Shown: positions 1 through 11,905, counted from the first letter of the stretch. The stretch: 64,000 nt of DNA from Ricinus communis (GCF_019578655.1 NC_063259.1:25097277-25161276), one strand, 5' to 3'. The notes: generated from the letters alone by a model not told the origin. Numbers and translations: made by a program.

Positions 1-1163
1 TCCTCGGAGTGGAATGAAGAAATTCGTTAGAGAGGACTGAAGTAGAAGTGACTCTCCTAAGAAGGTATTTCCAGGAATAAAGAAAGAAAATAACGGTGCT
101 TTGTGTGGTCAGAAGCCCAAAAAAGTTCACATTGTTCTGAAAAAATCAATTTCGATAATCATTTTTATCACCATATTTTAGTCTGAAATAATAAAATATT
201 TGAAAACAATATCATTGTAATGATGCATTTGTAATTGACCATGATGGCAAATTTAGTTAAAATCGAGTTTTTTTAAATAAACCTATGAAAACCTTGAAGA
301 AAAGTATCAAATCATACTGTATTATAATACAACCCATTGTAAAGAAAAGAGCATTCTGTTGCCTTACTGAAAACATTATTAAGGAAAGAAACTGATACTC
401 AAAGAATAATTTCGAAATGAAGAGAGAGCAATTTGATTATTTCTTCTACTTTATACGCGTTAACAAATAATATGCGCACTTTTATATATGGAATAAATAT
501 TCCAAGTAATGCTTGTTTCTTTTCCACAAGTTCAGTTTCAGAATTCAAGCCTAGCGTTAAGCAGAAATCTCATGGGAAACGACAGAATAGTGACCTACCA
601 TCTTTCTTCACATCCAAAAGCTAACAAAAAATAATTAAAGCTCCAGCTAAACCAATAGTCATGTTCATCAAATGAGCATATACAATCTCATTCGGACACA
701 AAACGACATCCAGGGTATTCTGTAGCTTCACATGGATATCAGAGTTTTTCTTCTTTTTTTTTTCAAAAAGAAAGAAAAGGAAATGGAACATTCAATGTAA
801 CATATATAAAGGGCCAGAAACAAATCAGGAATGATGTACTTGAGTTCTTGCAAGAGCATATGTACACAGTACACTGCACCAAAATACTACCAGCAATGCA
901 CTAACATATTTCTAGTAGATCATTGACTGCGCCTGAAGATTTTGGAACTTGACCAAGCTAACATTTGCAATCAACTTATCTGTCAACTCATCTGCTAGAA
1001 ATTTTCTAATAGAGTTTGGTACAAATTCATAACTTCAGATCCAGCTGCAAGCTGGTAACTATCTAATAGAAGGAAAGTCGTCGGATTGCAACACTTATGT
1101 GGATTATAAAGAAGAAAAATGCCGCGCACATCTGCAGAATCCAGTATATAGGATAGCGGCAAC
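1..1163. other. Left edge: 3' flank of the RING gene, no gene recognised
   Basis: No family could be recognised here. The part next to the RING stop codon (about 790-1163) is less AT-rich and probably holds that gene's 3' untranslated region. The first 40 bases read as a short open stretch on the plus strand ending in TAG and could be the end of a gene to the left, but it is too short to name. A 63-codon open frame at 433-624 has no recognisable domain. Confidence 0.4.
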
Positions 1164-1973
1164 TCAAGTAATGATTTCTCTAACCAACCAATCAAGACTA
1201 GGTAAGGCGAAGTATAAGATGAGAAAAGAAGGGAGAGCAAACACGAGCGTGATAAGGATGTAGAGTGCCAAGATAGCTGCACTGGCCGGTATTGCATACA
1301 AGATAACCAAAAGAAATATGGCAATTAAGGGAAACTTAGCTGTCAAGTGGACAAAGAGAGCCAATGACTTGCGTAAGGATAACTGAAGTCTTTCAGCATT
1401 TAAGTAGCTATTGTTAAGCCAGCCCTCATTATGGTTAGGCACCAATTGTCGCGTGGGATGAGTACACAGGGCTCGCCTGTTGATAACTTGGCCGACTTGA
1501 TTTCCTACAGGTACATTTCTGTTCGAAGAACAGACAGGTTGGTTATCCCCATGAAAGGAGAAATATGACTTTGATCTATCACCATTCAAGCTCTCAACCA
1601 TCCATAGAAGAAAATAGTTTTTACGGGGGAACCTGAGATTTCCTTTATAGACCAGCCTGAGAGACAATAGATTACACCATGGACAAGAAATGAAGAACGG
1701 AAGCTGGATTGGCAGCGGTAGGGGTTTCACAATAGCCCTTTGCAGTCCCAAAACACAATTCTTACAAAGGGTGTGGCCACACCATAAAACATAAGGCACG
1801 TTTTCAACAATGTTGAAAGATTCCCAGCATATAGGGCATTCCAGTCCCTCCTCTCTGCTATTGTTTACAAAAGGTTCATCATCTGAGCACTCTGAAGATG
1901 CTTGGCGCAGCTTTAAAAGGTCATTCTTCAATCCAATGGTTCCACTAATGGCTCTTGATGCAAAACTCCACAT
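1164..1973 (-). CDS. RING-finger protein with C-terminal membrane anchor (putative E3 ubiquitin ligase)
   Basis: Single coding exon of 269 residues. A C3HC4-type RING lies at residues 46-100: C46 and C49 (ECPICW), C65, H67, C70 and C73 (CGHTLCKNC), then C97 and C100 (CPWC). The loop between the second and last zinc pairs is long and hydrophobic. Residues about 205-257 are strongly hydrophobic, enough for two membrane passes, and the protein ends in a short tail (DWLVREIIT). By family knowledge such proteins act as ubiquitin ligases on a membrane; substrate and organelle cannot be read here. The start is the first ATG of the frame and lies in a leader exon that appears to be spliced. The RING plus C-terminal hydrophobic layout recalls an uncharacterised plant RING/U-box family. 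The RING call is firm; ligase activity is inferred. Confidence 0.85.
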   Translation of the reverse strand: MWSFASRAISGTIGLKNDLLKLRQASSECSDDEPFVNNSREEGLECPICWESFNIVENVPYVLWCGHTLCKNCVLGLQRAIVKPLPLPIQLPFFISCPWCNLLSLRLVYKGNLRFPRKNYFLLWMVESLNGDRSKSYFSFHGDNQPVCSSNRNVPVGNQVGQVINRRALCTHPTRQLVPNHNEGWLNNSYLNAERLQLSLRKSLALFVHLTAKFPLIAIFLLVILYAIPASAAILALYILITLVFALPSFLILYFALPSLDWLVREIIT

Positions 1974-2935
1974 GGTGAAAGAGAAATAATTCGACTTGCA
2001 AAAGCAGATAGTGGTTTAAGTATAATAGGCATGCAAAGACATCAAAGAGTACCAACGACCACTACTTGGATTGGAACCTGCAACGCCCACACCTGGTCGA
2101 GCAGAGAATTTGTGAAAATACTATACTATAAAAAGAAATTGCTATACTTGCAATAACACTTAACATGATAGACCATAAATAATTTCTCCGATATGAAGAC
2201 CTATGAGTTTGAACTGAAGGAATGTTCGTATTCCTTTCAGTTAAATCCATATAAGAAAAAGAATTACACGGAGCGGTCAAGCATACATAAGATTCTAAAT
2301 GCAAAAATAAACAGAAACCTGTGTTCACTATAGTTGACCATTACAGATCAAGATAAACCATAATCCCAAATGGATGATTGCCATTGCGTGTCCAATACTA
2401 AGGACATACAATTCCCCACTTACTTCAACAAAAGTGGACTGAACATGCAATTAAAACAGCCATATAACAATTGAAGTCCTTTTTTTTTTTTGTCAAAAGC
2501 CCCTTTTTTTCCTCTCTGCTCACTCATTCCTTAAACTGTGGAATTTACAACAGCTAAAAAAAAAAAATCAAACTCTACACCACAAATTATCTGGGGGAGG
2601 GCATAGTAGAAGAAAAAAGAAATTATTTTGAGCAAAGCATAGTGATTCAAATGAGTACAGCAAGAATTCTATAAAGAACCAGAGATTTAACAGCAATATC
2701 ATATGAAATTGACAGAAAAGGAAAAAAACCCAGATGAGTTAAGAACAATTATGGACTAAAAACACTAAATCCAATTCAAATATCATTAGAGAATAACATG
2801 AGCTGCAATTAGAAATTAAGAAGAAGAGAAGGCAAGTGAGAGAATTGGGAAGTGAGAGCTCACCAGAGAGAAGAAAGGAAAAACAAAAAAAGAGCCACGT
2901 TTTTCTTTGTCTCTGTCACTTTATGTGTGCGTTTT
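1974..2935 (-). other. 5' leader and leader intron of the RING gene
   Basis: On the minus strand a good splice donor (CTCTCTG|GTGAGC) lies at 2864/2863, and a plausible acceptor (TTTTGCAAG) ends at 1995, 21 bases before the ATG. This suggests a leader intron of about 870 bp. The leader exon above 2864 is rich in pyrimidines on the gene strand, as in several other genes of this window. Open frames inside the intron (for example 2062-2328) look non-coding. Confidence 0.45.
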
Positions 2936-4530
2936 TCTATCTGTAAGAGGAACTAAATTAATTAAATAAAGAAAAATAAAGGAGGCATCTTTATAAGATT
3001 CAGTGCAAGTATAGAAGAGACTGAAAGAGAGATGAATACTGTGTCTATTTTGATCGAGATCCAAGTGTGCAATAGAACACGGCCAATCACTTTAAACGAT
3101 GTCGTATTTGCTCTGCCTTTTTGTGTTGCGACTGTTTTATCCTAAACTTTCCTAGCTCACTTGATTTTCCTTAAGTCAATATTACTTCGGTAATCTTTAA
3201 TCGTTTCGAAATGGCAGTAACATACCACTTTTTGTGATTTCTTTCTATTAAAGAATCAGACTTTTTTCAAATAAATTGAAATAATTAAAGTTTTTCTATT
3301 TGAAATTATCATAGGTCTAATTCATATTACTTTGACCGAATTATTCATAACGGCATATTTATAATGCAATTGTAGTGATCAGTTGGATCTTTAATTAATT
3401 AATTAATTAACACCTTATTTTTTTACCTTTTCTTTTCTTTAATACATAGGAAGTCAAGCTTCATGATGTGACATTTGGCACTGCTGATGTTGCCGTTATG
3501 TTTTATTCACGGCGTTCCACCTGTTTATTATTGTAAAATTAATGATTAAACGATTGATATAATATTTATCAAATATTTATTTATGTATGTAGGTCTAAAA
3601 GGTTATAATATAATAGAGACCACTACATAATATTAATTAAATCTTTTTTATTTTCACAATATTTATATTATCATATAATATAATCTGTAATTACAATATA
3701 TATAAGAAAAATGCTACAGGAAGGGAACAAATAGTTTTACTGATATGATGTTACTTATTGTTTAATTAAATAGATTAATTTGATTATGTATTAATTTAAT
3801 TTTTTAAAAATAATATTAATAATTTATTAAACATTAGTATAATCTAGAACTTTATTTTTAAATATATTTAACTACTAAGTATAATTTACTTTTAAAAAAT
3901 ATTTTTTCTTATAATTATTATATTATAATTATTTATTTATTAATTTTTTTGTTTTACATGATACGTGGGTTTCCTGTCACAAATAAAATAAATTAAATAT
4001 GATCAACAGGCTTATTGAAGAAAAAAATGTGAATCCAAAATTTCAAATGGTAAAAAACCCAGTTTAAATTGGGTGGAGCCAAATCCATTTCACTTGAGGC
4101 CTTGGGGCGGTTGGTTCGGTGGCTGGTGAGTGACTCCGATCAGAATAAGAAGGCGATATATACATGCCACACAGTGTAAGCAAAATGATTGCTAATGTAA
4201 CAGTAGTATACACACATGCATATGTAGCAGGACAAGTTGGCAAGAAAAACAAAAAAAAAAAAAAAACTTTATTTATTTTTGTATTATAAAATATGAATAT
4301 TATCATTTTAATTTGGAGTTGTTGAGCAATTGTAATTCAATATTAATTAATGCCACAAATTGCTTGGGTCGATTTCATTTGTTGAGCCATTAATGGGCAA
4401 ATAGTAATACCCCCAATTGGTCGGACCATTAGTTTTAAGATCATCAAATTTTGTTGCGGCATTGGGTACCCTTTTAAAATTATTGATATCAATTAAATAG
4501 ATGTTGCATTAAGATCCAAAGAGAGTTTGT
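2936..4530. other. AT-rich intergenic DNA
   Basis: Very AT-rich sequence with a TTAA microsatellite near 3393-3411 and a short A-run near 4251-4266. No coding region, RNA gene or clear mobile element was found. A weak inverted similarity around 3716-3980 is listed under rejected observations. Confidence 0.5.
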
Positions 4531-5120
4531 TCAATACCAACATACAACATAGGCGGAGTAACTATCTAAACAACCAGGAATAGAGCCATTCAGAGGTGCT
4601 CGGGCTATCCGGTCCCCCACAGAATTACATTTGTTCACAAAAGTAAACAGAACAACATGGAATGTCAAGCAAATAGAAAAGACAATCCCTGACAATCGCA
4701 CCAATTTCCTAAGGGCATGGCTACGGTCCTTGCGGGGCGTTAAACAACACGAGGGAATCTGTCTCAAAAATACTCCCAACAGGGAGGATAGCCTTAGCCA
4801 GCCGAAGGGCATCCTTGAAGGCCATTGCCTCAGCTATCAACAGAGAAGAAGCTTTAACCAATTTGGAGCTGCCATCTCTAGGCTGGCCCTTGCAATCCCT
4901 GCAACACAACCGCTGCTGGAACTACACCTTTACCAGGATCAAAAGAGGCATCTGAATTGAACTTCAAGACTCCTGGGGGTGCCAGCTTTCACCAGCTGGT
5001 GAAGTCTCCGTGTCTAGCAATTGCAGCTTGAGCTGCCTTAACCTAATCTTCACTCATCTGAAAAGCTCTGCATATGGTGACAACAGGGTCAGGAGAATTC
5101 AACTCAAAAGCAGTTGCATT
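4531..5120 (-). pseudogene. Decayed retrotransposon RNase H-like (RVT_3) domain
   Basis: On the minus strand, pieces of a plant retrotransposon RNase H-like domain appear in order but in different frames. Around 4930-4985 is a start motif of the type PPGVLKFNSDASFDPGKG. At 4721-4909 is a segment with AEAMAFKDALRLAK and ETDSLVLFN. At 4531-4720 is the closing part with FHVVLFTFVNKCNS and DRIARAPLNG, corresponding to the usual histidine and D-x-x-A-R-A end of the domain. Stops and frameshifts separate the pieces and no reverse transcriptase was seen upstream, so this is a dead 3' fragment, most likely of a LINE-type element. The domain identity is from memory of the RVT_3 family pattern. Confidence 0.7.
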
Positions 5121-6431
5121 CCTGCTTTTTCCATATATTAATGCATTAAAAGCTTTACAATCAGTTTCATATTATTGTATATAAGGTGTATCGTAAACAC
5201 TATCTATAATATTTTAAGAAAAGAACTGCATATAAGGTTGACTTAAAAATTGAGATTGGAGAAATTTTGAATTACTTTTTTATTTTAATTTTGATCACTT
5301 GATTATAATAAAAATTAATTTTTCAAATTAAATTAGAATTTTCAAAATTAAGAATTTGGATAAAATTGTAAAAAGTTGAATAATTTAAATTTTATTATAC
5401 ACATCAAGCTTTCATGTTAACATGGTAATTTTTAATGCGGCAGTTATGTATTTCTAGACAAATAATAAATTCTCACACAATCAATTGTGAAAGAAGACAA
5501 TAGGTATAAGTGTTTTATTATTTAATAGTAAATAATTAATATATTTATTTATTTATTTAATTAATATATATATTTTTTAAGTATATATTTCTTGAAGCAT
5601 CCCTTAATTAAATAATTGAAACACTATCGGTGGGTCAAAATTATAAATGAAAGTTACAAAGGGGTGAATTTTAAATTTAATTTAGTGGGTAAACTCTAGT
5701 TTATGCATATAGGGGCCATTCTTGTTGAGCTCATGATATTGGTTTAGTTTAATTAAAATTTCAAATTTAAATATTAAATATTAAATATAGAGTATATAAT
5801 TGTGTTAAAAATTTTAAAATCATATTTTACCACCTGCAAATAACATATACTGACATATTCTAAATTAGTTATACTCAAACTCATACTTATACTAAATTAA
5901 AATAACAATCCTCTATACTTTAATTTTTCTTTTTCCAGAACTACTCTAGATATTTTATAGCTTTTTGTCACATGTTTCTTTTTCCACATATATATATATA
6001 AAAGAATTTAATCTATTATTGAGATAGTACATTAGTGTATATTTTTATCAAAGCTTCATTATACTCCAAGTGTAAAATAATTAGTGTATGTGACTAAAGT
6101 CGCAAGATAATACATATAAGTTATTAATTACTTGCCATGCATGCAACCTAATATGATTAAGCAACAAATAATACAAGTACGTAACTTGTTATTTTGAGTA
6201 GCATCATTAAGGGAGAGACACAGAGGGAAGAAGAGGCTGTAAATCAACATCATGTAAAGCTGCAGTGCAAGTTTTCCATCCAATCCATCACAGCAAAATC
6301 AATATGCTGATTTTGTCAATAATGCAAACAAATTATCGATGTGGGTTTGTCAATATAATAATATAGAGAGAGAATTGAGATTTTAGAGCTTTGACATTAA
6401 TTAGTCACCATAGAATATACATATTATAAAC
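5121..6431. other. AT-rich intergenic DNA
   Basis: No gene recognised. Mostly A/T-rich with short TA runs (for example near 5984-6000). Nothing with protein-coding character or clear element ends was found. Confidence 0.5.
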
Positions 6432-6792
6432 TTAATTAATGGATAAAGGGTCAAATACCCTCCTAATTTGTAGCTCAAAGTTAAATAAGTCTAATTTTAA
6501 CAATTTTAATAAATAGGTCTATAGCTTCTATTTAAGAACTAAATAGATTCAAATTTTTAAAAAATTATGAACATGTTTATCATATTTATTATTTTTATTT
6601 CAGTCACTGCCCACTTTGTCAAACTATCGCTAACACTTTTGTCATCAATTTCATTACGTTTGGTAAAATTTTAAATTTATTTGATTTTTAAATAGAAATT
6701 ATAAGTCTATTTGTTAGAATAATTGAAATTAGACTTATTTAGCCATGAGTTACAAGTTTAGAGGTATTTAAATGCTTTGTCCCTTAATTAAT
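6432..6792. mobile_element. Inverted-repeat MITE, Mutator-like, with perfect 9-bp target duplication
   Basis: The element body is 6441-6783 (343 bp). Its left end starts GGATAAAGGG and its right end, read in reverse complement, starts GGGACAAAGC. The arms continue as recognisable inverted copies for roughly 100 bp, both containing CTAAATAAGTCTAA-like text. The flanks 6432-6440 and 6784-6792 are both TTAATTAAT, a perfect 9-bp direct repeat. A 9-bp duplication with long G-starting inverted repeats is typical of Mutator-like elements. It has no coding capacity, so it is non-autonomous. The duplication is AT-rich and low in complexity, so a small chance of coincidence remains. Confidence 0.7.
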
Positions 6793-7601
6793 ATCACAAT
6801 TTATAAGCTTTACCATGGGTGAAATTTCTTATAGCATACTGAAAAATTGGTTGTTGTCAGGATCATAGTGTAAGTGCTTTATGGATTCTCAAATATATAC
6901 ATACATATATAAATATACAATTAGAAGAAAGCTGAAAGGAAAGGAAAGGAAATAATATGCACAGGAAATTAAGTCTTAGACAAAGGTTTCTTTTATGTCA
7001 GCTGCATAGTGTAAGGTAATCTCAAAATGATTGTTTTTCTGAACATTGTATATAGAAGATATGGTAACTAATAAGTATATGTCAATACATTATGATGGCT
7101 TCTTACTACCATCAGATCTACAAAAGCAAAATCCAATGATCAATCAAGGACCATGTCTGAGTCAAACCCTTATCGGCCAAGGCTTTTAATTGTACAAATC
7201 ATTGTACATTGGTGGTAGCTAGGATCTTAATTATGCTTCAGGTTTAATTAAGTATTGTTAAAATTGTTAAATCATGTTTAGAAATCACTCACACCACGCT
7301 ATCTTAAGTCCTTTTTATTTCTGTGATTCTCTATCTATTTTAATTCATATTTATATATTAATTACTACAATATCGAGTTATTTAGTAATTTTTTATTATC
7401 TATAAAAAAAAATAACGATTTACAATGAACAAAAAGGCTATACATTATTAACTTCTGTTTATTCGACTAAATCAACAAATTGTTTATTTGTAATTAAAAT
7501 CGTATTAATTTATTCAAAGCTTATTGGTAGAAGTTGAAGTTGCCCTGCAAGAGTATGCCTTAAGTTATTTGTAACTAACTCATGGGGTAATTACTAATTA
7601 T

Positions 7602-7726
7602 TGTTAGAAGTTGTATTTATCTAACGTTGCTTGATTATTGAGTTGTTATAATGTATATAAATGGATTGGGCACTTTTTTTCTTTGAGTTAGTTTTTGGGA
7701 TGAGTTCTATCCAAGCCCATTTATCA
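7602..7726 (+). repeat. Left LTR of the TRIM
   Basis: A 125-bp repeat beginning TG and ending CA. It contains a TATA-like stretch (GTATATAAATGG) near 7653-7664 that could start transcription. The similar right copy differs by a TA-microsatellite expansion and several substitutions. Confidence 0.85.
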
Positions 7727-7807
7727 TGGTATAAGAGCCAGCATTTTATCTGCGATGGTGGGTTTGGTCCCGGCCAATTTACATGTCACGCTAAGCGTGA
7801 GGGAGGA

Positions 7808-7942
7808 TGTTAGAAGTTGTATTTATCACACATCACTTGGTTACTTGACTGTTATAATATATATATATATATATAAGTGGATTGGACACCCTTTTTCTTT
7901 GAGCTAGTTTTTGAAATGAGTTCTATCCAAATCCATTTATCA
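7808..7942 (+). repeat. Right LTR of the TRIM
   Basis: A 135-bp copy of the left terminal repeat. The extra length is mainly a TA dinucleotide expansion near 7857-7876. The two repeats have diverged visibly, so the insertion is not very recent. Confidence 0.85.
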
Positions 7943-7947
7943 ATTAT

Positions 7948-8759
7948 AACAATTAAGGGATAATTAGATGAATTGGCATCGCCATTTTGATGGTAAATAG
8001 GAACAAAAAGAAATTATAGTACATAATATTTCGATCCTTCTCTTCAAATTAAGGTATTGAATACTAACTAAGCAAGTAAAAAGTATGTAACTACAGAAAC
8101 TTAAATGAAAATGTAAGTCGTTCATAATATTTGTATAAAAGAAAATAGAGACTTCATTTAAACTCTTACATGCATAATTATATGATTTTCTTTAAAATTA
8201 AAGTTTTAAAGGAAATGGTGCCTGTTCAAATGATACAATATGAAGATTATTATTATAATTTATTGGATTTATGCTCTGAAAATGAGTCAAGTACCATTAG
8301 ATTGTTTGGCACACATATATATATATAACATTCATACTCCAAATCTATTAGGTTAATACGTAAAGGAACATATTATAAACATTAGGACACACTTTTATCT
8401 TTTAGGTTTGACTTCTTCTTTCTTTTTCCCCCCCTTATGTGTAGTAAGAAAGAAGCAACACAACTAATGCCTAGAGGTATAGAAAAAGAAAAGGAAAATA
8501 GGGGGCTCACAAATTACATGGCCAGAATTAAAAACAATAATTACAAGAAAAGGAAAAGAACAATGTGAATGAAAATATAAAATTAACATGATAGTAGATG
8601 TTCCCTTGGCTTAAAGAAGGGGCATTCCAAAGTTGTTGTGTAGGCAGCAAAAAGCCATTGTACCACAATTTCTTCCTTTTTTCTTTTGTTCTTATAGAAT
8701 TTTTGGTTAACTAAGCAATCATGATACGCTCTTCTTAAGGAAAATGTATAATTAACTAT

Positions 8760-8793
<34 letters not shown>

Positions 8794-9498
8794 TCATGTA
8801 TTTAGAAGTTAGGTTTACTTCATGTATTAATTTATGATTAAAGAATGAAAAAGCATTAATAATTATTATTATTATAATGCAACTTATGTATATATTTAGA
8901 TGTGTTGTGATTATTGGTTAGCTTTCTGTAAACCCTATAAAGAAAACAATTATATCATGCATATCTTGGTCGCCTAAAATTAATCATTAAGAGTTTTAAA
9001 TGTTTCTTTTTTTTCTTTCTTTTTTTGGGTCTCAATGCCATTTTGAGCTCCTAAACTAGCTTGTAAAAATATATAATATGCCCGCAAGTATATATATATA
9101 TAAGGCACACATAGTCCAAAATTGATGAAATTTGATTTGGCATTTTGTAATGCATTATTGTTCTAATTGTTATACAATATATATTGTGTTTGTATTATTA
9201 GTATTAAAAAAATAATAATCCAAAATTAATGAAATTTGATTTTATACTCTAATATTAGTAATTAGAATCCACATTTTAAAATATTATTTTTTATTTTTAT
9301 TTAGTATCTAGAGTTAGTCTAATTAATTTAAAATGAGTCATATAAGATTTTTAGAGGTAATAAAGTTTAATTTTAAAAAATTTAATATAACTATTTAAAG
9401 ATCAGACTCAAAACTTAAAATGAATTTTATCATCTTATTTACATATAATTTATATATTTTAAAATTTAATAATTAGTTTAAGTTATTTTATTTTTTTA
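7948..9498. other. AT-rich intergenic DNA
   Basis: No gene recognised. Contains TA microsatellites (8315-8328, 9088-9102) and a compound TA/GA microsatellite at about 8758-8793. Nothing with coding character was found on either strand. Confidence 0.5.
8758..8793. repeat. Compound (TA)n(GA)n microsatellite
   Basis: About 22 bases of alternating TA followed by about 14 bases of alternating GA, uninterrupted. Confidence 0.9.
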
Positions 9499-10046
9499 TA
9501 TTCAAAAGGAAAAATTATACCAATGGTGGCTATAATTTTAGTCATTTTTGTGGCTGAATATTTTTTTTATTTAAAAATTTAAAAAAAATATCTAAATCAG
9601 TTTTTATGTTTGATTTGACTTCACTGGACTACTGAATTGACTTCAGTGAACTCTATTTTCGCCTATATGTCTCGCTATGTTAATTTCCTATATATTCCAA
9701 TAAATGAGATTGACAAAATTATTTCTTGACTTTCTTACTTAATAATTGGGTGTCTAAAAATTTAAGAAGAAATTCTAAATACCCAATTGTTAAGTAAGAA
9801 AATCAAAGGGTAATTTTATCAATCTGATTTATTGGACATAAAAAGTTAACACAACGAGACATTTAGATGAAAGTATGTCACACTCAAACTAACTCAGCAG
9901 TTTGATAAAGACAAATTAGATATAAAAACTTATTTAAATATTTTTTAAAAAGTTTAGTAACTATGTTGAACAAAAAAACATTCAACAACTAAAATGACTA
10001 AATTGAAAAATACAAACACTATTAGTGTAATTTTTCCTATCCAAAA
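9499..10046. mobile_element. 530-bp fold-back MITE, Mutator-like, with 9-bp target duplication
   Basis: The body is 9508-10037. The left end GGAAAAATTATACCAAT matches the reverse complement of the right end GGAAAAATTACACTAAT. The similarity continues inwards almost to the centre near 9765: CTCGCTATGTTAA and CTTACTTAATAATTGGGT on the left pair with GTTAACACAACGAG and CCCAATTGTTAAGTAAG on the right. Nearly the whole element can therefore form one long hairpin of about 260-bp arms. The flanks are TATTCAAAA (9499-9507) and TATCCAAAA (10038-10046), matching at 8 of 9 positions, as expected for a Mutator-type insertion. There is no coding capacity. A transcript would be double-stranded and a likely small-RNA source; that is inference. 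Confidence 0.78.
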
Positions 10047-11280
10047 TCACATTTTCACTGATATTCTGGTAAAAAGTAGACCAAAAGGATATAGCTCTAA
10101 CTACCAATCTTCCTTTATGGTTAGGGGCGGGGGAGAGAAAATAAAACCTAATTAATTAAGTACTAATTAAGCTGAATCAGTGCAATGGCAAAGGTCAAAT
10201 CATGAGGTAATTCAACGATTAAAGGAGGGGCAAAAGTTTGGTACAAAAATACAGCTCAATCAATTTAAAAGACATGTTAGATTTATGGACCCACATGGAG
10301 TCCCCCTTTGATTGGCTGAGTCAGTGTCAGGTCATCATAGGCAGGTACCACTCCATGCATGGAAACTCCATCTCCATGTGTTAGCTTTGTCTTGTTCTTA
10401 GGTTTCACTTATATGCACAGGGCTGTTAGGTCTCCATTCAACCCCATCATTACTTATATTTATATAGTAATTTTATGTTGTTTTTAGTAATTAATTTCTT
10501 ATAAATTTTATAACTTTTTTACACTATTTACTAAAATTTATATATAATATTATTTAATATATATTAATTGATCCAATTTACACTATATATGTAATAAAAA
10601 TTGTTCTATTTTATATTATAATGGTGGCAGATTTTGGACTTCTGATGAGCAATGAAAATTTATAGGATTGAATTAATTGCAAGCAAAACTAATAAGCTAA
10701 TAAGTTTGGGTTTACTCAACTAATAAGTTTATGTTTTAGTGATATATGCTGAAATCATTTTTAAAATAATAAAATCTGAAAATTATAAGATTTCAAGATT
10801 TAAGCAAATTCTGATAATTGAAAAAGAGATTTTTTTTTTGTAAGCAAAAAAAGAAAGGAAAATTGATAATCTCTAATCATCATTAAGATAATTAATGAAG
10901 ATATTATTCATTAATATTATTTATCCTAGCTAGTAAGATTTACTTATTTATTTAAATTTAAAAGTAGCTGATTTGATATTTTTATTATTATTAAGAATTG
11001 AAAAATTCCCCAATATTAGTATAAATAATTTTATTTCTTTTATCTCTTTCAATTATAGCTAATTAGGTTAACTTAAAATTAGGAACTTTATGAGCCTGTG
11101 TTAATGGTATTATTCTATTAAACAATGGAATTAACATAGTTGAAACTGAAAAATAATTATAATTATAATTATAAAGCTAATTAAATGCTTAATATTCAAA
11201 TTTTAATCTCGATTTCTTAATTTAAAACTACTTTATATTTAAGGAATTTAAATCACAAATTATCTCTTTGATAATTAAGA
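10047..11280. other. AT-rich intergenic DNA
   Basis: No gene recognised. A less AT-rich stretch at about 10290-10440 has no open frame or recognisable element. Confidence 0.5.
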
Positions 11281-11286
11281 CGTGTT

Positions 11287-11905
11287 AAAACGAACATTCA
11301 CCTCACTTAAAATAAGATATGAAGAATCAAAAATTTAAAGTATTAAAACAAACGTTAACCTCACTTGAGACATGAAGTATTAAAACATATATTAATCAAA
11401 ATAAGAAGAATCAAAGAATTTATTATAATGTATTAACCCCACTTAAAAAGAATCAAAGAAATTCTTTTTATAGAAACTAAACTTCGTTAAGAAAGGGAAA
11501 AAGCTTTAATACCCTTGCAAACATCCCAAAAAAATCAAAGAATTTGAGCTATTAAAAATAGTATTAATCTCGTTTAAAATAAAATATAAAATAAATAAAT
11601 AATAACTAAATTTTATATTTTATATTATTTTGATTATAAAATTTTAATTTATTTTATTTCAACTATTTAATTATAGTTTGAGTTGCATTTAGTCATTATT
11701 CTAATAAGAATTTACTTAGTCATATTTTTCTTGCGTTTGCATAAAATATAACTAAAATTGAACAAACGAAATAAATTAAAATATTATAATCAAATAAAAT
11801 TAAATATAAAATGAAACTACCTTTTATTTCTTTATCATAATATAGAGTATTAAAACGTCGGTTAATCAAAGAAAAAGAATAAAAGAATTTATTACAATGA
11901 ATAAA
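11287..11905. repeat. Degenerate dispersed/tandem repeat upstream of the FMO gene
   Basis: A loosely repeated unit of roughly 40-55 bp recurs, built from TATTAAAACAAACGTTAACC-like text, then CTCACTT, then AAGAATCAAAGAATTT. Copies start near 11285, 11341, 11378 and 11431, with more divergent ones near 11550 and 11848. Spacing and sequence are irregular, so this is an old, decayed array. No protein or RNA function is suggested. Confidence 0.5.

Larger units (their letters stand above)
7597..7947 (+). mobile_element. TRIM: terminal-repeat retrotransposon in miniature, with 5-bp target duplication
   Basis: The body is 7602-7942 (341 bp). Two similar terminal repeats, each starting TGTTAGAAGTTGTATTTATC and ending CATTTATCA, flank an internal stretch of only 81 bp. 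The internal part begins directly after the left repeat with TGGTATAAGAGCCA, a near match to the initiator methionine tRNA primer-binding site of plant LTR retrotransposons. It ends with the purine-rich tract GTGAGGGAGGA just before the right repeat. The flanks 7597-7601 and 7943-7947 are both ATTAT. There is no room for gag or pol, so copying must have depended on another element. The full set of hallmarks (TG..CA ends, primer site, polypurine tract, target duplication) makes the class call strong; the family name is unknown. Confidence 0.88.

Noticed and set aside
3716..3980. Weak inverted similarity (ACAGGAA..TTCCTGT) suggesting a MITE
   Set aside because: The matching ends are only about 7-10 bases and no flanking target duplication could be found.
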